Assembly: GCA_038222915.1 (NCBI GenBank)
Contig: JBBRHH010000270.1
Location: 1 to 8,141, forward strand
Direction: 5' to 3'
Source of the DNA: JBBRHH01 sp038222915
Lineage (GTDB): Bacteria; Planctomycetota; Phycisphaerae; Tepidisphaerales; Tepidisphaeraceae
DNA: 8,141 nucleotides
The notes below the pieces were generated by a model. The model had not been told where the DNA came from. It saw only the letters and a program-made list of their open reading frames with translations, and searched no databases. Below are positions 1-5,776 of the stretch, in pieces (the first letter of the stretch is position 1; each line of letters opens with the position of its first letter). The translations under genes were made by a program, and so were the position numbers.

Positions 1-935
1 AAGGTGTGGCCGGTTTCGTGGAGGCAGGCGCCGATGGTGGTGGAGAACGCGCCCCAGAAATTGGAGCGGCCGTTGGAATCGTCCATGATCTTTTTGCCGT
101 CGATGGGCTGGGTGTTCATGAAGGCGGCTTGGGCGTCCTGAAGGCGATTTGGCCAGGTGAAGAAGTCGCCGCTGCCGAAGAGGCCGAGCCCGCCTCCGCC
201 GAGGGCGGTGTGGCCTTTGGCTTTGCCGGTCTTGGTGTCGAAGCGGGTATAGGCTGCGATGGCGAGATTTTTGGCGATGTCGACGGGGTAATCTTTTTCA
301 AGTTCCTTGTAGACGCGGCCCCACCAGACCTGGTCGTTGAGGGCGTAGTAGGACTCGGCGGATTCGGGTTCTTTGAAAATGTGGACGATGACTTTGCCTT
401 TTTCGTCGAACTCGAGGTTGAAAGTGCGGAGGCCGAAGCCGAGATCGTTCATGCGTTCGGCCGTGAAGGTTTGCATGAGTTTCATGGCGGTGTCGAACTT
501 GCCGGCGAAGTCCTGCGGATCGTTTTCGAGTGGGGTTTCGAATTTGGTCTCGCCGGTTTTGTCGGTGAGGTAGATCGCGCGGACGATGTAGGGGTTGGAT
601 TGGGGTTTGTAGGTGAGGGTGAAGGCGAGTTCGGCTTTGCCGGCCTTTAGTTGGAGTTTGTTTTCGCCTGGGATGAGTTCGGCGAGGGCTTTGAATTTGC
701 CGTTGTGGGCAAGGCCGGTCATTTCGCGGGTGTCGCGGGTTGAGGTGGTGTTGGTGACGGTGATTGATTCGGCGGTGTGGTCTTCAAGATCGCCGCGGAG
801 GAGGACGAGCGGGTAGGAGATGGTTTGGTTGTTGGGGTGATTGAGGATTTTGATCTGTTGGTCTTGCGATGGGGCGGCGTGGGCTTGGGAGAGGGTTAGG
901 GCGATGAGGACGAGGGTTGGCCAGATGCGGTTCAC
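1..935 (-). CDS. Secreted zinc metallopeptidase-like protein (YIL108W-like), C-terminal part missing
   Basis: Only the first 311 codons are visible; the gene runs off the left edge. The start is a GTG at 935-933, preceded by AAGGAG (minus strand) five bases upstream. Residues 1-20 form a signal peptide (charged start, LVLIALTL core, AHA before the likely cleavage site), so the protein is probably exported. Residues 36-48 (NNQTISYPLVLLR) look like the first strands of a beta domain. Further conserved-looking blocks are FTAERMNDLGFGLRTFNLE (157-175), GHTALGGGGLGLFGSG (241-256), DDSNGR (285-290) and HETGH (306-310), a HExxH zinc-binding and catalytic motif. From memory, this block order matches the poorly characterised putative metallopeptidase family that includes yeast YIL108W; this was not searched. 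The third zinc ligand lies outside the window. Substrate is unknown. Codons end mostly in C, as expected for a minus-strand gene in this G-skewed region. Family call fairly confident; proteolytic activity is inferred. Confidence 0.8.
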   Translation of the reverse strand, partial: MNRIWPTLVLIALTLSQAHAAPSQDQQIKILNHPNNQTISYPLVLLRGDLEDHTAESITVTNTTSTRDTREMTGLAHNGKFKALAELIPGENKLQLKAGKAELAFTLTYKPQSNPYIVRAIYLTDKTGETKFETPLENDPQDFAGKFDTAMKLMQTFTAERMNDLGFGLRTFNLEFDEKGKVIVHIFKEPESAESYYALNDQVWWGRVYKELEKDYPVDIAKNLAIAAYTRFDTKTGKAKGHTALGGGGLGLFGSGDFFTWPNRLQDAQAAFMNTQPIDGKKIMDDSNGRSNFWGAFSTTIGACLHETGHT

Positions 936-982
936 GTTTTCTCCTTGCTTGGTTTGAACTCCTTGTTTGAGAAGAGAGTTTA

Positions 983-1007
983 ACCACGAAGTCGCAAAGA
1001 CACGAAG
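983..1007. repeat. Short CACGAAG-type degenerate repeat
   Basis: In the gap between two divergent genes, ACCACGAAG (983-991) and ACACGAAG (1000-1007) are separated by TCGCAAAG (992-999), a degenerate related unit. The copies are roughly 8-17 bases apart. From memory, similar CACGAAG strings recur in intergenic regions of planctomycetes and other environmental bacteria. Only one cluster is in this window, so its genome-wide status cannot be judged here. It contains no open reading frame and no clear hairpin. Confidence 0.5.
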
Positions 1008-1058
1008 TATTCGAAAGAGGTGATGCGCGGAACTGGTGGTTGTGTTAGGATTCCGGCG

Positions 1059-1694
1059 ATGTGGCGGGTGATTTTTAACATTATTGTCGGGTTTTTAGCG
1101 CTGTTGGCGGCGGGCAGTGCTGTCCTCTGGGGCGACAGTTTTTGGCATCAACGGATTGTCTGGGTCCAAAAACATCGACCTGATGTTCAGACTCGTGGTG
1201 GATGGGAATATGGCACGCAACAACTGTGGCGGTTGACGTTCGATATCGGCAGCGCTGAATTTTCCTACGTTCATCTTGAAGGGGATCGTCAGGGGATCAC
1301 TCGATCGATGAGCCGCCAGTCGATCGGGCCGGAGATAGTGGGCGCAGCGCGTCGGGCGCCGAACGGATATCAGCATCTCGCAACCGAAGCGAGAGATGCC
1401 AGGCGATGGCGCGGGTTCGAATTTGGACGCTATGTTGTCGACATGTCGTGGATAATGCAGTGGATCTACCGCGACGCTTCATGGATCATGCCGATTTGGC
1501 CTATCACGTTTCTGTCGTCGCCCCTGCCGATTTGGTGGCTGCGACGCAAGTTCAAACGGCGCGATCTGATCGCCGGTCGTTGCTCCAGATGTGGGTACGA
1601 TATGCGTGCGACGCCAAATCGGTGTCCAGAGTGTGGGATGGCCCCAAAGTCTCAGTTCGCTGCACAAGGATCCTCTGCGGCCGTGCAAGAGTAG
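1059..1694 (+). CDS. Membrane protein with C-terminal CxxC-CxxC zinc ribbon, function unknown
   Basis: This encodes a 211-residue protein. The ATG at 1059 is preferred because AGGA (1047-1050) lies eight bases upstream and the protein then begins with a membrane segment. In-frame GTG/ATG codons at 1020/1023 have badly placed ribosome sites and would add a non-hydrophobic leader. Residues 4-24 are hydrophobic (first membrane helix). Residues 25-138 are polar and Trp/Tyr/Arg-rich, probably extracytoplasmic. Residues 139-161 form a second helix, followed by a basic stretch (RRKFKRR) that should stay in the cytoplasm. A zinc ribbon follows: Cys175-x2-Cys178, GYDMRATPNR, Cys189-x2-Cys192. This ribbon is, to my knowledge, a hallmark of many Phycisphaerae membrane proteins; its role is unknown. 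The DNA has near-balanced G and C, unlike the G-rich plus strand on both sides, which may reflect recent arrival or weaker expression. It is monocistronic and convergent with the phosphofructokinase gene. Confidence 0.8.
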   Translation: MWRVIFNIIVGFLALLAAGSAVLWGDSFWHQRIVWVQKHRPDVQTRGGWEYGTQQLWRLTFDIGSAEFSYVHLEGDRQGITRSMSRQSIGPEIVGAARRAPNGYQHLATEARDARRWRGFEFGRYVVDMSWIMQWIYRDASWIMPIWPITFLSSPLPIWWLRRKFKRRDLIAGRCSRCGYDMRATPNRCPECGMAPKSQFAAQGSSAAVQE

Positions 1695-1703
1695 GAACGA
1701 AGA

Positions 1704-1724
1704 GGGCGAAGACGAGCTTCGCCC
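1704..1724. terminator. Hairpin between convergent genes, possible bidirectional terminator
   Basis: GGGCGAAG (1704-1711) pairs perfectly with CTTCGCCC (1717-1724) around a five-base loop, giving an 8-bp stem. It lies in the 36-bp gap between the stops of the zinc-ribbon gene (1694) and the phosphofructokinase gene (1731), where both transcripts should end. Neither side has a clean U run: the plus side continues GTACTGC and the minus side TCTTCGTTCC. It may therefore be a weak intrinsic terminator or a 3'-end stabilising stem. Confidence 0.5.
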
Positions 1725-1730
1725 GTACTG

Positions 1731-2945
1731 CTATTTGGCTTCGTCGAGTCTCCCGACTACTGGCAATGGGCCGACCAAAGGCTTTGCGTAGTCGATGAAC
1801 GCCTGGGTGATGTTGTTGCCGTTGGAGATGTATTCCGGGGACATGTGCTTGGTTTCTCGGGCTACGGTGGAGAGGGGGGTGAGGAAGATTTCGATGGCGT
1901 AGGCGCTGCTTGGGGTGCGGCGCATCGCGATGCTGCCGCCGTCGGCCTCTTTGCTGTAGCGGACGGCTTGCTGGCCTACCAGGCGTGCTTCCTTTGCGTC
2001 GGTTTCGGAGACGAAGCCGGGGAAGGAGCGCTGGAGATAGCCGAAGGTGTCGGCGCGGACGCGTAGTTTCTTGCCGCCTGGCTTTTGAAGTTTCTTGGTG
2101 ATTAGGCCGGCGAGGAAGTCGCCTAGTGCGCCTGTGCCCGACAACTGGATGTTGCCGTGGGAATCGCGCTCGATGCCTTCGCTCATCTTCTCGGCCCAGG
2201 TCTTGCCGTCGGGGGTGGAGACGCCTTCGCTGACGGCGATCAGGCAGCGGCCTTGCTTGGTGAAGACGGCGTCTACGTCGGCGAGGAACTTTTCTTCGCT
2301 GAGGGGGGCCTCAGGGACGTAGATGAGATGGGGGCCGTCGTTGTCGTGCTGGCGGGCGAGGACGGAGGCGGCGGTGAGGAAGCCGGCGTGGCGGCCCATG
2401 ATGACGTCGACCTTGATGCCGGGGAGGGAGGCGTTGTCGTAGTTGTCACCCATGATGGCGGCGGCGACGAACTTGGCGGCCGAGCCGAAACCGGGCGTGT
2501 GGTCGTGGACGCGAAGATCGTTGTCGATGGTCTTGGGGATGTGGAAGACGTTGAGCGGATAGCCTTCCTTCTTGGCCAGCTCGGAGACGATGCGGGCGGT
2601 GTCGGCCGAGTCGTTGCCGCCGATGTAGAAGAAGTAGCGGACGTTGTTCTTCTGGAAGATCTTGAAGATGTTCTGGCAGTAGTCGGCGTCGGGCTTGTCG
2701 CGGGTGGAGCCGAGGGCGGCGGCGGGGGTCTGGGCAACGCGATTGAGGAGGTCCTGGGGGAGGCCTTTCAGGGAGACGAAGTCTTCGTTGACGATGCCGC
2801 TGACGCCGTGCCTGGCACCGAGGAGCTTTTCAATGTGGGAGGATTTCTGAACTTCCTCGATGACGCCGACGAGGGATTGATTGATGACGGAGGTTGGGCC
2901 GCCGGACTGGCCGATAACTGCGTTGCCTGTGGATGGGGATGCCAT
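1731..2945 (-). CDS. 6-phosphofructokinase, probably pyrophosphate-dependent
   Basis: This 404-residue protein should phosphorylate fructose 6-phosphate to fructose 1,6-bisphosphate in glycolysis. Motifs in order: IGQSGGPTSVIN (11-22), the phosphate-donor loop; GGNDS (109-113), where ATP enzymes have GGDGS; PKTIDND (137-143), with the catalytic Asp and the Lys that replaces Gly in PPi enzymes; MGRHAGFL (183-190), sugar-phosphate contact; PE (211-212); and DTFGYLQRS (299-307). The Asp after Asn in GGNDS and the Lys of PKTIDND point to PPi as donor, making the step reversible. Length and motifs resemble the roughly 400-residue bacterial PPi-PFK group as I recall it. The ATG at 2945 is chosen because an AAAGG ribosome site lies upstream and a promoter lies at 2989-3016; the frame stays open to 3053, but that extension is unlike the family and would span the promoter. 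Apparently monocistronic. Confidence 0.93.
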   Translation of the reverse strand: MASPSTGNAVIGQSGGPTSVINQSLVGVIEEVQKSSHIEKLLGARHGVSGIVNEDFVSLKGLPQDLLNRVAQTPAAALGSTRDKPDADYCQNIFKIFQKNNVRYFFYIGGNDSADTARIVSELAKKEGYPLNVFHIPKTIDNDLRVHDHTPGFGSAAKFVAAAIMGDNYDNASLPGIKVDVIMGRHAGFLTAASVLARQHDNDGPHLIYVPEAPLSEEKFLADVDAVFTKQGRCLIAVSEGVSTPDGKTWAEKMSEGIERDSHGNIQLSGTGALGDFLAGLITKKLQKPGGKKLRVRADTFGYLQRSFPGFVSETDAKEARLVGQQAVRYSKEADGGSIAMRRTPSSAYAIEIFLTPLSTVARETKHMSPEYISNGNNITQAFIDYAKPLVGPLPVVGRLDEAK

Positions 2946-2988
2946 TGTTGTTGCCTTTTTAAAATGCGGATCGTTATTGAAGGGGAAG

Positions 2989-3016
2989 ATGATAAGGGAT
3001 GGACGGGGGTGTTCAA
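2989..3016 (-). promoter_or_regulatory. Sigma70-like promoter of the phosphofructokinase gene
   Basis: On the minus strand, TTGAAC (plus coordinates 3011-3016) and TATCAT (2989-2994) are separated by 16 bases. They match the -35 and -10 consensus at 4/6 and 5/6 positions. Transcription would begin near 2982, giving a leader of about 37 bases before the ATG at 2945, which supports that start codon. Confidence 0.55.
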
Positions 3017-3058
3017 GCGGGGCAGAGCGCCTGAAAAGACGGGATGCGGGCAAGATTG

Positions 3059-3089
3059 TGCTATGATCAGCGAGGCGGCCGCGCCTGAT
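3059..3089 (+). promoter_or_regulatory. Candidate extended -10 promoter with inverted repeat, upstream of the 331-aa protein
   Basis: TGCTATGAT (3059-3067) is an extended -10 element (TGN plus 5/6 of TATAAT) with no recognisable -35 box. ATCAG (3066-3070), overlapping the -10, is inverted as CTGAT (3085-3089). Between them lies the palindrome GCGGCCGC (3075-3082). The repeat could be an operator or a leader hairpin. A transcript from here would have a leader of about 90 bases before the ATG at 3165. This is a pattern match only. Confidence 0.3.
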
Positions 3090-3164
3090 TCGCTAATTGA
3101 CCGATGAATGGATTATGTGACAATGGCGGCATAACGATATGTGGAAGATGAAAAGGCAAACGAG

Positions 3165-4160
3165 ATGCTCCTGCAAACCAATAGTTATACTGTCCCACGT
3201 GATAAGCGGGCGGAACATGCCCGGCTGATGAAGCGGTTTAAAAAGACGCTTGGCCTGCTTGGATGTGACCATTTTGAGGTGTATGAGCAGGTGGGAAACA
3301 ACTGGAACAATTCGAAAGCGACGGGCCGGTTTGTGCAGATCATGCGCTTCCGGGATCGCGCGCATTATGAGTCGGTGCAGGAGTCGGAGCGGACGGATAT
3401 TAACAGCCAGCAATTGATTCAGGAATTTTGCGACCTCGTCGATATCGACCAGCAGAAGGAAGAGGGGCATTACGCGACAGGATTCTACAGCAGCGCTATT
3501 CCTTCGGCCGCGACGCGCGTGCGGATGAGCCGCGAGAGCGAACCGGAAGAGGTGGAGGAGGAATCGCTGGCTGAGGAGGCGGAGGCGCTTGATCTGGAGA
3601 CGCCTGCGGATGGGGACGCGTGGGCGGAACCGGCGGAAGAGGAAGAGCCGGTGGCCGCGATGGAGCAGATGTTTGATCAGGAGGATCCGGCGGTTGAGGA
3701 GGAGGCCGTGGAGGAAGAGGAGGCGCAGCCGATGCTGGGGTATGAGCCGCCGGCCGTGCAAGCGCCTGCGCCCCCACCCTTGCCTCAGATTGCGCCGCAG
3801 GCACCGATTGCCGCGCCGGTTGCACCCAAGCCGCTGCAGCGACCGGCGGCACAGCGGCCTTCAGTGATGATGATTCCGAACAAGCAGATACAGACGATCA
3901 GTGTAGCGATGGGGCCGCGACGGGGGCCGCTGCCGATGCCATTGCCGGCTCAGCAATCGCAACCGGCGGTGGAAGCACCTGCGCAGATGACGATGTCGGG
4001 CGGGACATTTCAGTTGAACAGCCCGCCGACGCCACGAACTGGTGTTGGCGGGGCGCCGGATCAGCCTGCGCCGCAACAGCCGGTCCAGCAGCCTCAGCAG
4101 CCGCCGCGGCAGCAGGTGGCGCAGCCGGGCACGTTTGTGATCAACAGCCCGCGTCGGTAA
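3165..4160 (+). CDS. ABM-like domain protein with long acidic and Pro/Gln-rich tail, function unknown
   Basis: This encodes a 331-residue protein. The ATG at 3165 has AAGG eight bases upstream; an in-frame GTG at 3141 would add eight residues and lacks such a site. Residues 1-112 look folded: strand (LLQTNSYTV), helix (KRAEHARLMKRFKKTLGLL), strand (HFEVYEQVG), strand (GRFVQIMRF), helix, then strand (GHYATGFYSS). That pattern suggests a ferredoxin-like alpha/beta barrel of the antibiotic-biosynthesis-monooxygenase type, but no catalytic residues are evident. Residues 125-190 are highly acidic. Residues 191-331 are Pro/Gln/Ala-rich and probably disordered. A short motif, GTFxxNSP, occurs twice in the tail (280-287 and 322-329), the second almost at the C-terminus. 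There is no signal peptide or membrane helix, so it is probably cytoplasmic. It could be a scaffold or adaptor, but that is a guess. Confidence 0.75.
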   Translation: MLLQTNSYTVPRDKRAEHARLMKRFKKTLGLLGCDHFEVYEQVGNNWNNSKATGRFVQIMRFRDRAHYESVQESERTDINSQQLIQEFCDLVDIDQQKEEGHYATGFYSSAIPSAATRVRMSRESEPEEVEEESLAEEAEALDLETPADGDAWAEPAEEEEPVAAMEQMFDQEDPAVEEEAVEEEEAQPMLGYEPPAVQAPAPPPLPQIAPQAPIAAPVAPKPLQRPAAQRPSVMMIPNKQIQTISVAMGPRRGPLPMPLPAQQSQPAVEAPAQMTMSGGTFQLNSPPTPRTGVGGAPDQPAPQQPVQQPQQPPRQQVAQPGTFVINSPRR

Positions 4161-4181
4161 ACAATTCTTCAAGGTTTCTAA

Positions 4182-4210
4182 TCGACCTTGGCCGATGCGA
4201 CGGTTATTAT
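4182..4210 (+). promoter_or_regulatory. Candidate sigma70-like promoter of the small secreted protein gene
   Basis: TCGACC (4182-4187, 4/6) and TATTAT (4205-4210, 5/6) are separated by the optimal 17 bases. Transcription would start near 4217, about 49 bases before the ATG at 4266. A six-bp inverted repeat, CAAGGT (4170-4175) and ACCTTG (4185-4190), overlaps the -35 box. It could be an operator or the end of the preceding transcript, though it has no U tract. Confidence 0.45.
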
Positions 4211-4265
4211 CACCAAGATTGTTGTAGGAGATGAATCCGAAACAAATTTGCGCAGGAGGCTCGTC

Positions 4266-4634
4266 ATGCGTGGTTTTTTCCGACTTTTCGTGTTTGTACT
4301 GTTGGTTAGCGGCTGGTCACTGGCGGCATCGGCGCTGCATTTGGTTCGAACGCCGGGTGAACCGCACTGGCTGGGCAAGGTGATGTTCATTCCGAAGGAC
4401 CGGCTTACGTTCAAGGAAACGTATGTGGATATGCGACGGTGGTCGCCGGCCGATGTGGCGACACATCCGCTGGTGGTGAATCGGCTGGCCGAGTTGAATA
4501 TGAACGACTTGGTTTCGAAGGCTCTTAGCTTTAATTCGAATGCCAACGTGTCGACGCCGGTGATTGAGACGGTTTCGACGCCGAGCGCTCCGAGTGCACC
4601 GCGCGATTCGAGCATCTTTGGCGGTGGCCAATAG
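4266..4634 (+). CDS. Small secreted protein, function unknown
   Basis: This encodes a 122-residue precursor. The ATG at 4266 has a strong AGGAGG site (4254-4259) six bases upstream; the reading frame is open to 4188, but that extension has no comparable site and would bury the signal peptide. Residues 1-23 form a signal peptide: basic start (MRGFFR), hydrophobic core (LFVFVLLVSGW) and an ASA cleavage site. The mature part has about 99 residues. Its first half is mixed polar/hydrophobic (HWLGKVMFIPKDRLTF, 34-49, is the most distinctive stretch). A likely helical segment follows (70-87), then a low-complexity Ser/Thr/Pro tail (96-112) and a C-terminal GGGQ. It contains no cysteine, lipobox or membrane anchor. 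I do not recognise the family. It follows the ABM-like gene after 105 bases but seems to have its own promoter and terminator. Confidence 0.7.
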   Translation: MRGFFRLFVFVLLVSGWSLAASALHLVRTPGEPHWLGKVMFIPKDRLTFKETYVDMRRWSPADVATHPLVVNRLAELNMNDLVSKALSFNSNANVSTPVIETVSTPSAPSAPRDSSIFGGGQ

Positions 4635-4675
4635 AGGGCTGTTGCTGACAACGCAATCCATCTGATATGACTATG

Positions 4676-4707
4676 CCCCCGGCTATTGGCCGGGGGATTG
4701 TCGTTTT
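4676..4707 (+). terminator. Probable rho-independent terminator between the secreted-protein gene and selD
   Basis: CCCCCGGC (4676-4683) pairs perfectly with GCCGGGGG (4689-4696) around TATTG. The GC-rich 8-bp stem is followed by ATTGTCGTTTT (4697-4707), a moderately T-rich tail. It starts 42 bases after the secreted-protein stop at 4634 and ends before the selD ribosome site at 4711. If selD is transcribed from further upstream, the hairpin would instead sit in its leader and could attenuate it. Confidence 0.6.
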
Positions 4708-4710
4708 GGG

Positions 4711-4726
4711 AAGGAGCGGAACCTTG
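4711..4726 (+). promoter_or_regulatory. Ribosome binding site and TTG start of selD
   Basis: AAGGAG at 4711-4716 is followed by seven bases and the in-frame TTG at 4724-4726. This is the only strong Shine-Dalgarno sequence near the start of selD, and it sets the start 19 codons downstream of the first in-frame ATG. A GTG at 4733 is also in frame but lies 16 bases from the site. Confidence 0.65.
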
Positions 4727-5776
4727 GCGGATGTGGAGACGCTGAAGCTGACGGCGCTGTCATCGTGCGGCGGGTGCGCGGCGAAGATCAGCCAGCGTTT
4801 GCTTGCGCAGGTGTTGCGGGGGATTCCGATGTCGAAGGATCCGAATCTTCTGGTGGGTGCGGGCACGGCGGATGATGCTGGGGTGTATCGCATATCCAAA
4901 ACGCAGGCGCTGGTTCAGACGGTTGATTTCTTTACGCCGATCGTGGACGACGCTTTTGATTTTGGGCGGATCGCGGCGACCAATGCGCTGTCGGACGTCT
5001 ATGCGATGGGCGGAAGGCCGTTGTGCGCGTTGAATATTGTGGGAATGCCGACGGACAAGGTGCCGCCGGAGGTAATTACGCGGGTGTTGCTGGGCGGGGC
5101 GAAGAAGACGGCGGAGGCGGGGTGTGCGCTGGTTGGCGGGCACACGATTCGGAACCTGGAGCCGATTTACGGGCTGGCGGTGACGGGGATGGTTTCGCCG
5201 AAGCGGATGCTCACGAACGCGGCGGCTCGGGTGGGTGATTTGCTGGTGCTGACCAAGCCGATTGGGACCGGGATTGTGACGACGGGGATCAAGCGAAATT
5301 TGACGAGTGCGCGGCTGGCTAAGAAGGTTGTGTCGCTGATGACGCATTTGAATAAAGTCGGGGCGGATCTGGCGGAGATGGGGATTTGTCGGGCGGCCAC
5401 GGATTTGACTGGGTTTGGATTGCTGGGGCATTTGATGTCGATGTGCCGGGCGAGCGGGGTGCAGGCGCGGGTGGATGCGGTGGCGGTTCCGCCAATGGAC
5501 GGGGAGGTGTTGGAACTCATCGCGCGGGGATGTGTATCGGGGGGGACTTTTGAGAATATGAAATCGGTGGAGGAGGTTGTGGATTGGGGGAAGGCGACTG
5601 AGGCTCAGCGGACGCTGCTGGCGGATGCCCAAACGAGTGGCGGGCTTTTGCTTTGTGTGTCGCCTAAGAAGCTGGGGGCGGCGCGGGAGGTTGCGCGGCG
5701 GAACAAGACGATGATCTTCAAGGTGATTGGGGAGATTGAGCGTGCGGGCAAGGCCCGGATTCGGATTGACGCGTGA
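4724..5776 (+). CDS. selD: Selenide, water dikinase (selenophosphate synthetase), Cys form
   Basis: SelD uses ATP, selenide and water to make selenophosphate, the selenium donor for Sec-tRNA and for selenouridine in tRNA. The protein has 350 residues, close to E. coli SelD (347). The start is taken as TTG at 4724 because AAGGAG (4711-4716) lies seven bases upstream. In-frame ATGs at 4667 and 4673 lie just before a terminator-like hairpin and lack such a site. SSCGGCAAKIS (13-23) carries Cys18 and Lys21, aligned with catalytic Cys17 and Lys20 of E. coli; the residue is Cys, not selenocysteine. Later motifs are GTADDAGVY (47-55), TVDFFTPIVDDAFDFGRIAA (66-85, metal/ATP binding), NALSDVYAMGG (87-97) and GGHTI (138-142). 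Intact with no frameshift. It overlaps selA by four bases, so the two should be cotranscribed and translationally coupled. Identification is secure; the exact start less so. Confidence 0.95.
   Translation: MADVETLKLTALSSCGGCAAKISQRLLAQVLRGIPMSKDPNLLVGAGTADDAGVYRISKTQALVQTVDFFTPIVDDAFDFGRIAATNALSDVYAMGGRPLCALNIVGMPTDKVPPEVITRVLLGGAKKTAEAGCALVGGHTIRNLEPIYGLAVTGMVSPKRMLTNAAARVGDLLVLTKPIGTGIVTTGIKRNLTSARLAKKVVSLMTHLNKVGADLAEMGICRAATDLTGFGLLGHLMSMCRASGVQARVDAVAVPPMDGEVLELIARGCVSGGTFENMKSVEEVVDWGKATEAQRTLLADAQTSGGLLLCVSPKKLGAAREVARRNKTMIFKVIGEIERAGKARIRIDA

Noticed and set aside
6..650. Long plus-strand open frame across the metallopeptidase gene
   Set aside because: It is the antisense shadow of a well-supported minus-strand gene with signal peptide and HETGH motif; its Gly/Val/Glu-rich product is typical of reading GC-rich coding DNA backwards.
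983..1007. CRISPR array or tRNA fragment
   Set aside because: The units are only 7-9 bases long, with no spacers and no cloverleaf pairing, so this is a short degenerate repeat.
2946..3053. N-terminal extension of the phosphofructokinase frame
   Set aside because: The extension spans the -35/-10 promoter elements, lacks a ribosome site and is unlike the family N-terminus, which begins shortly before the GQSGGPT loop.
2157..3107. 316-codon plus-strand open frame across the phosphofructokinase gene
   Set aside because: It lies opposite an intact enzyme gene with all family motifs, and its Val/Gly/Asp/Glu-rich product has no domain-like pattern.
3541..3730. Purine-rich run as a simple-sequence DNA element
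   Set aside because: It is explained by Glu/Ala codons of the acidic segment in the 331-residue protein.
4231..4383. Small upstream open frame beginning at the ATG at 4231, just after GTAGGAG
   Set aside because: It has a possible ribosome site, but its product is Cys/Trp/Arg-rich and it reads mostly through the secreted-protein gene in another frame.
4766..4786. Selenocysteine codon in SelD
   Set aside because: The catalytic position is a TGC cysteine codon in SSCGGCAAK, and no in-frame TGA interrupts selD.
4760..5632. 290-codon minus-strand open frame inside selD
   Set aside because: Its Arg/His/Pro-rich product is the typical antisense shadow of a GC-rich gene and selD is intact on the other strand.
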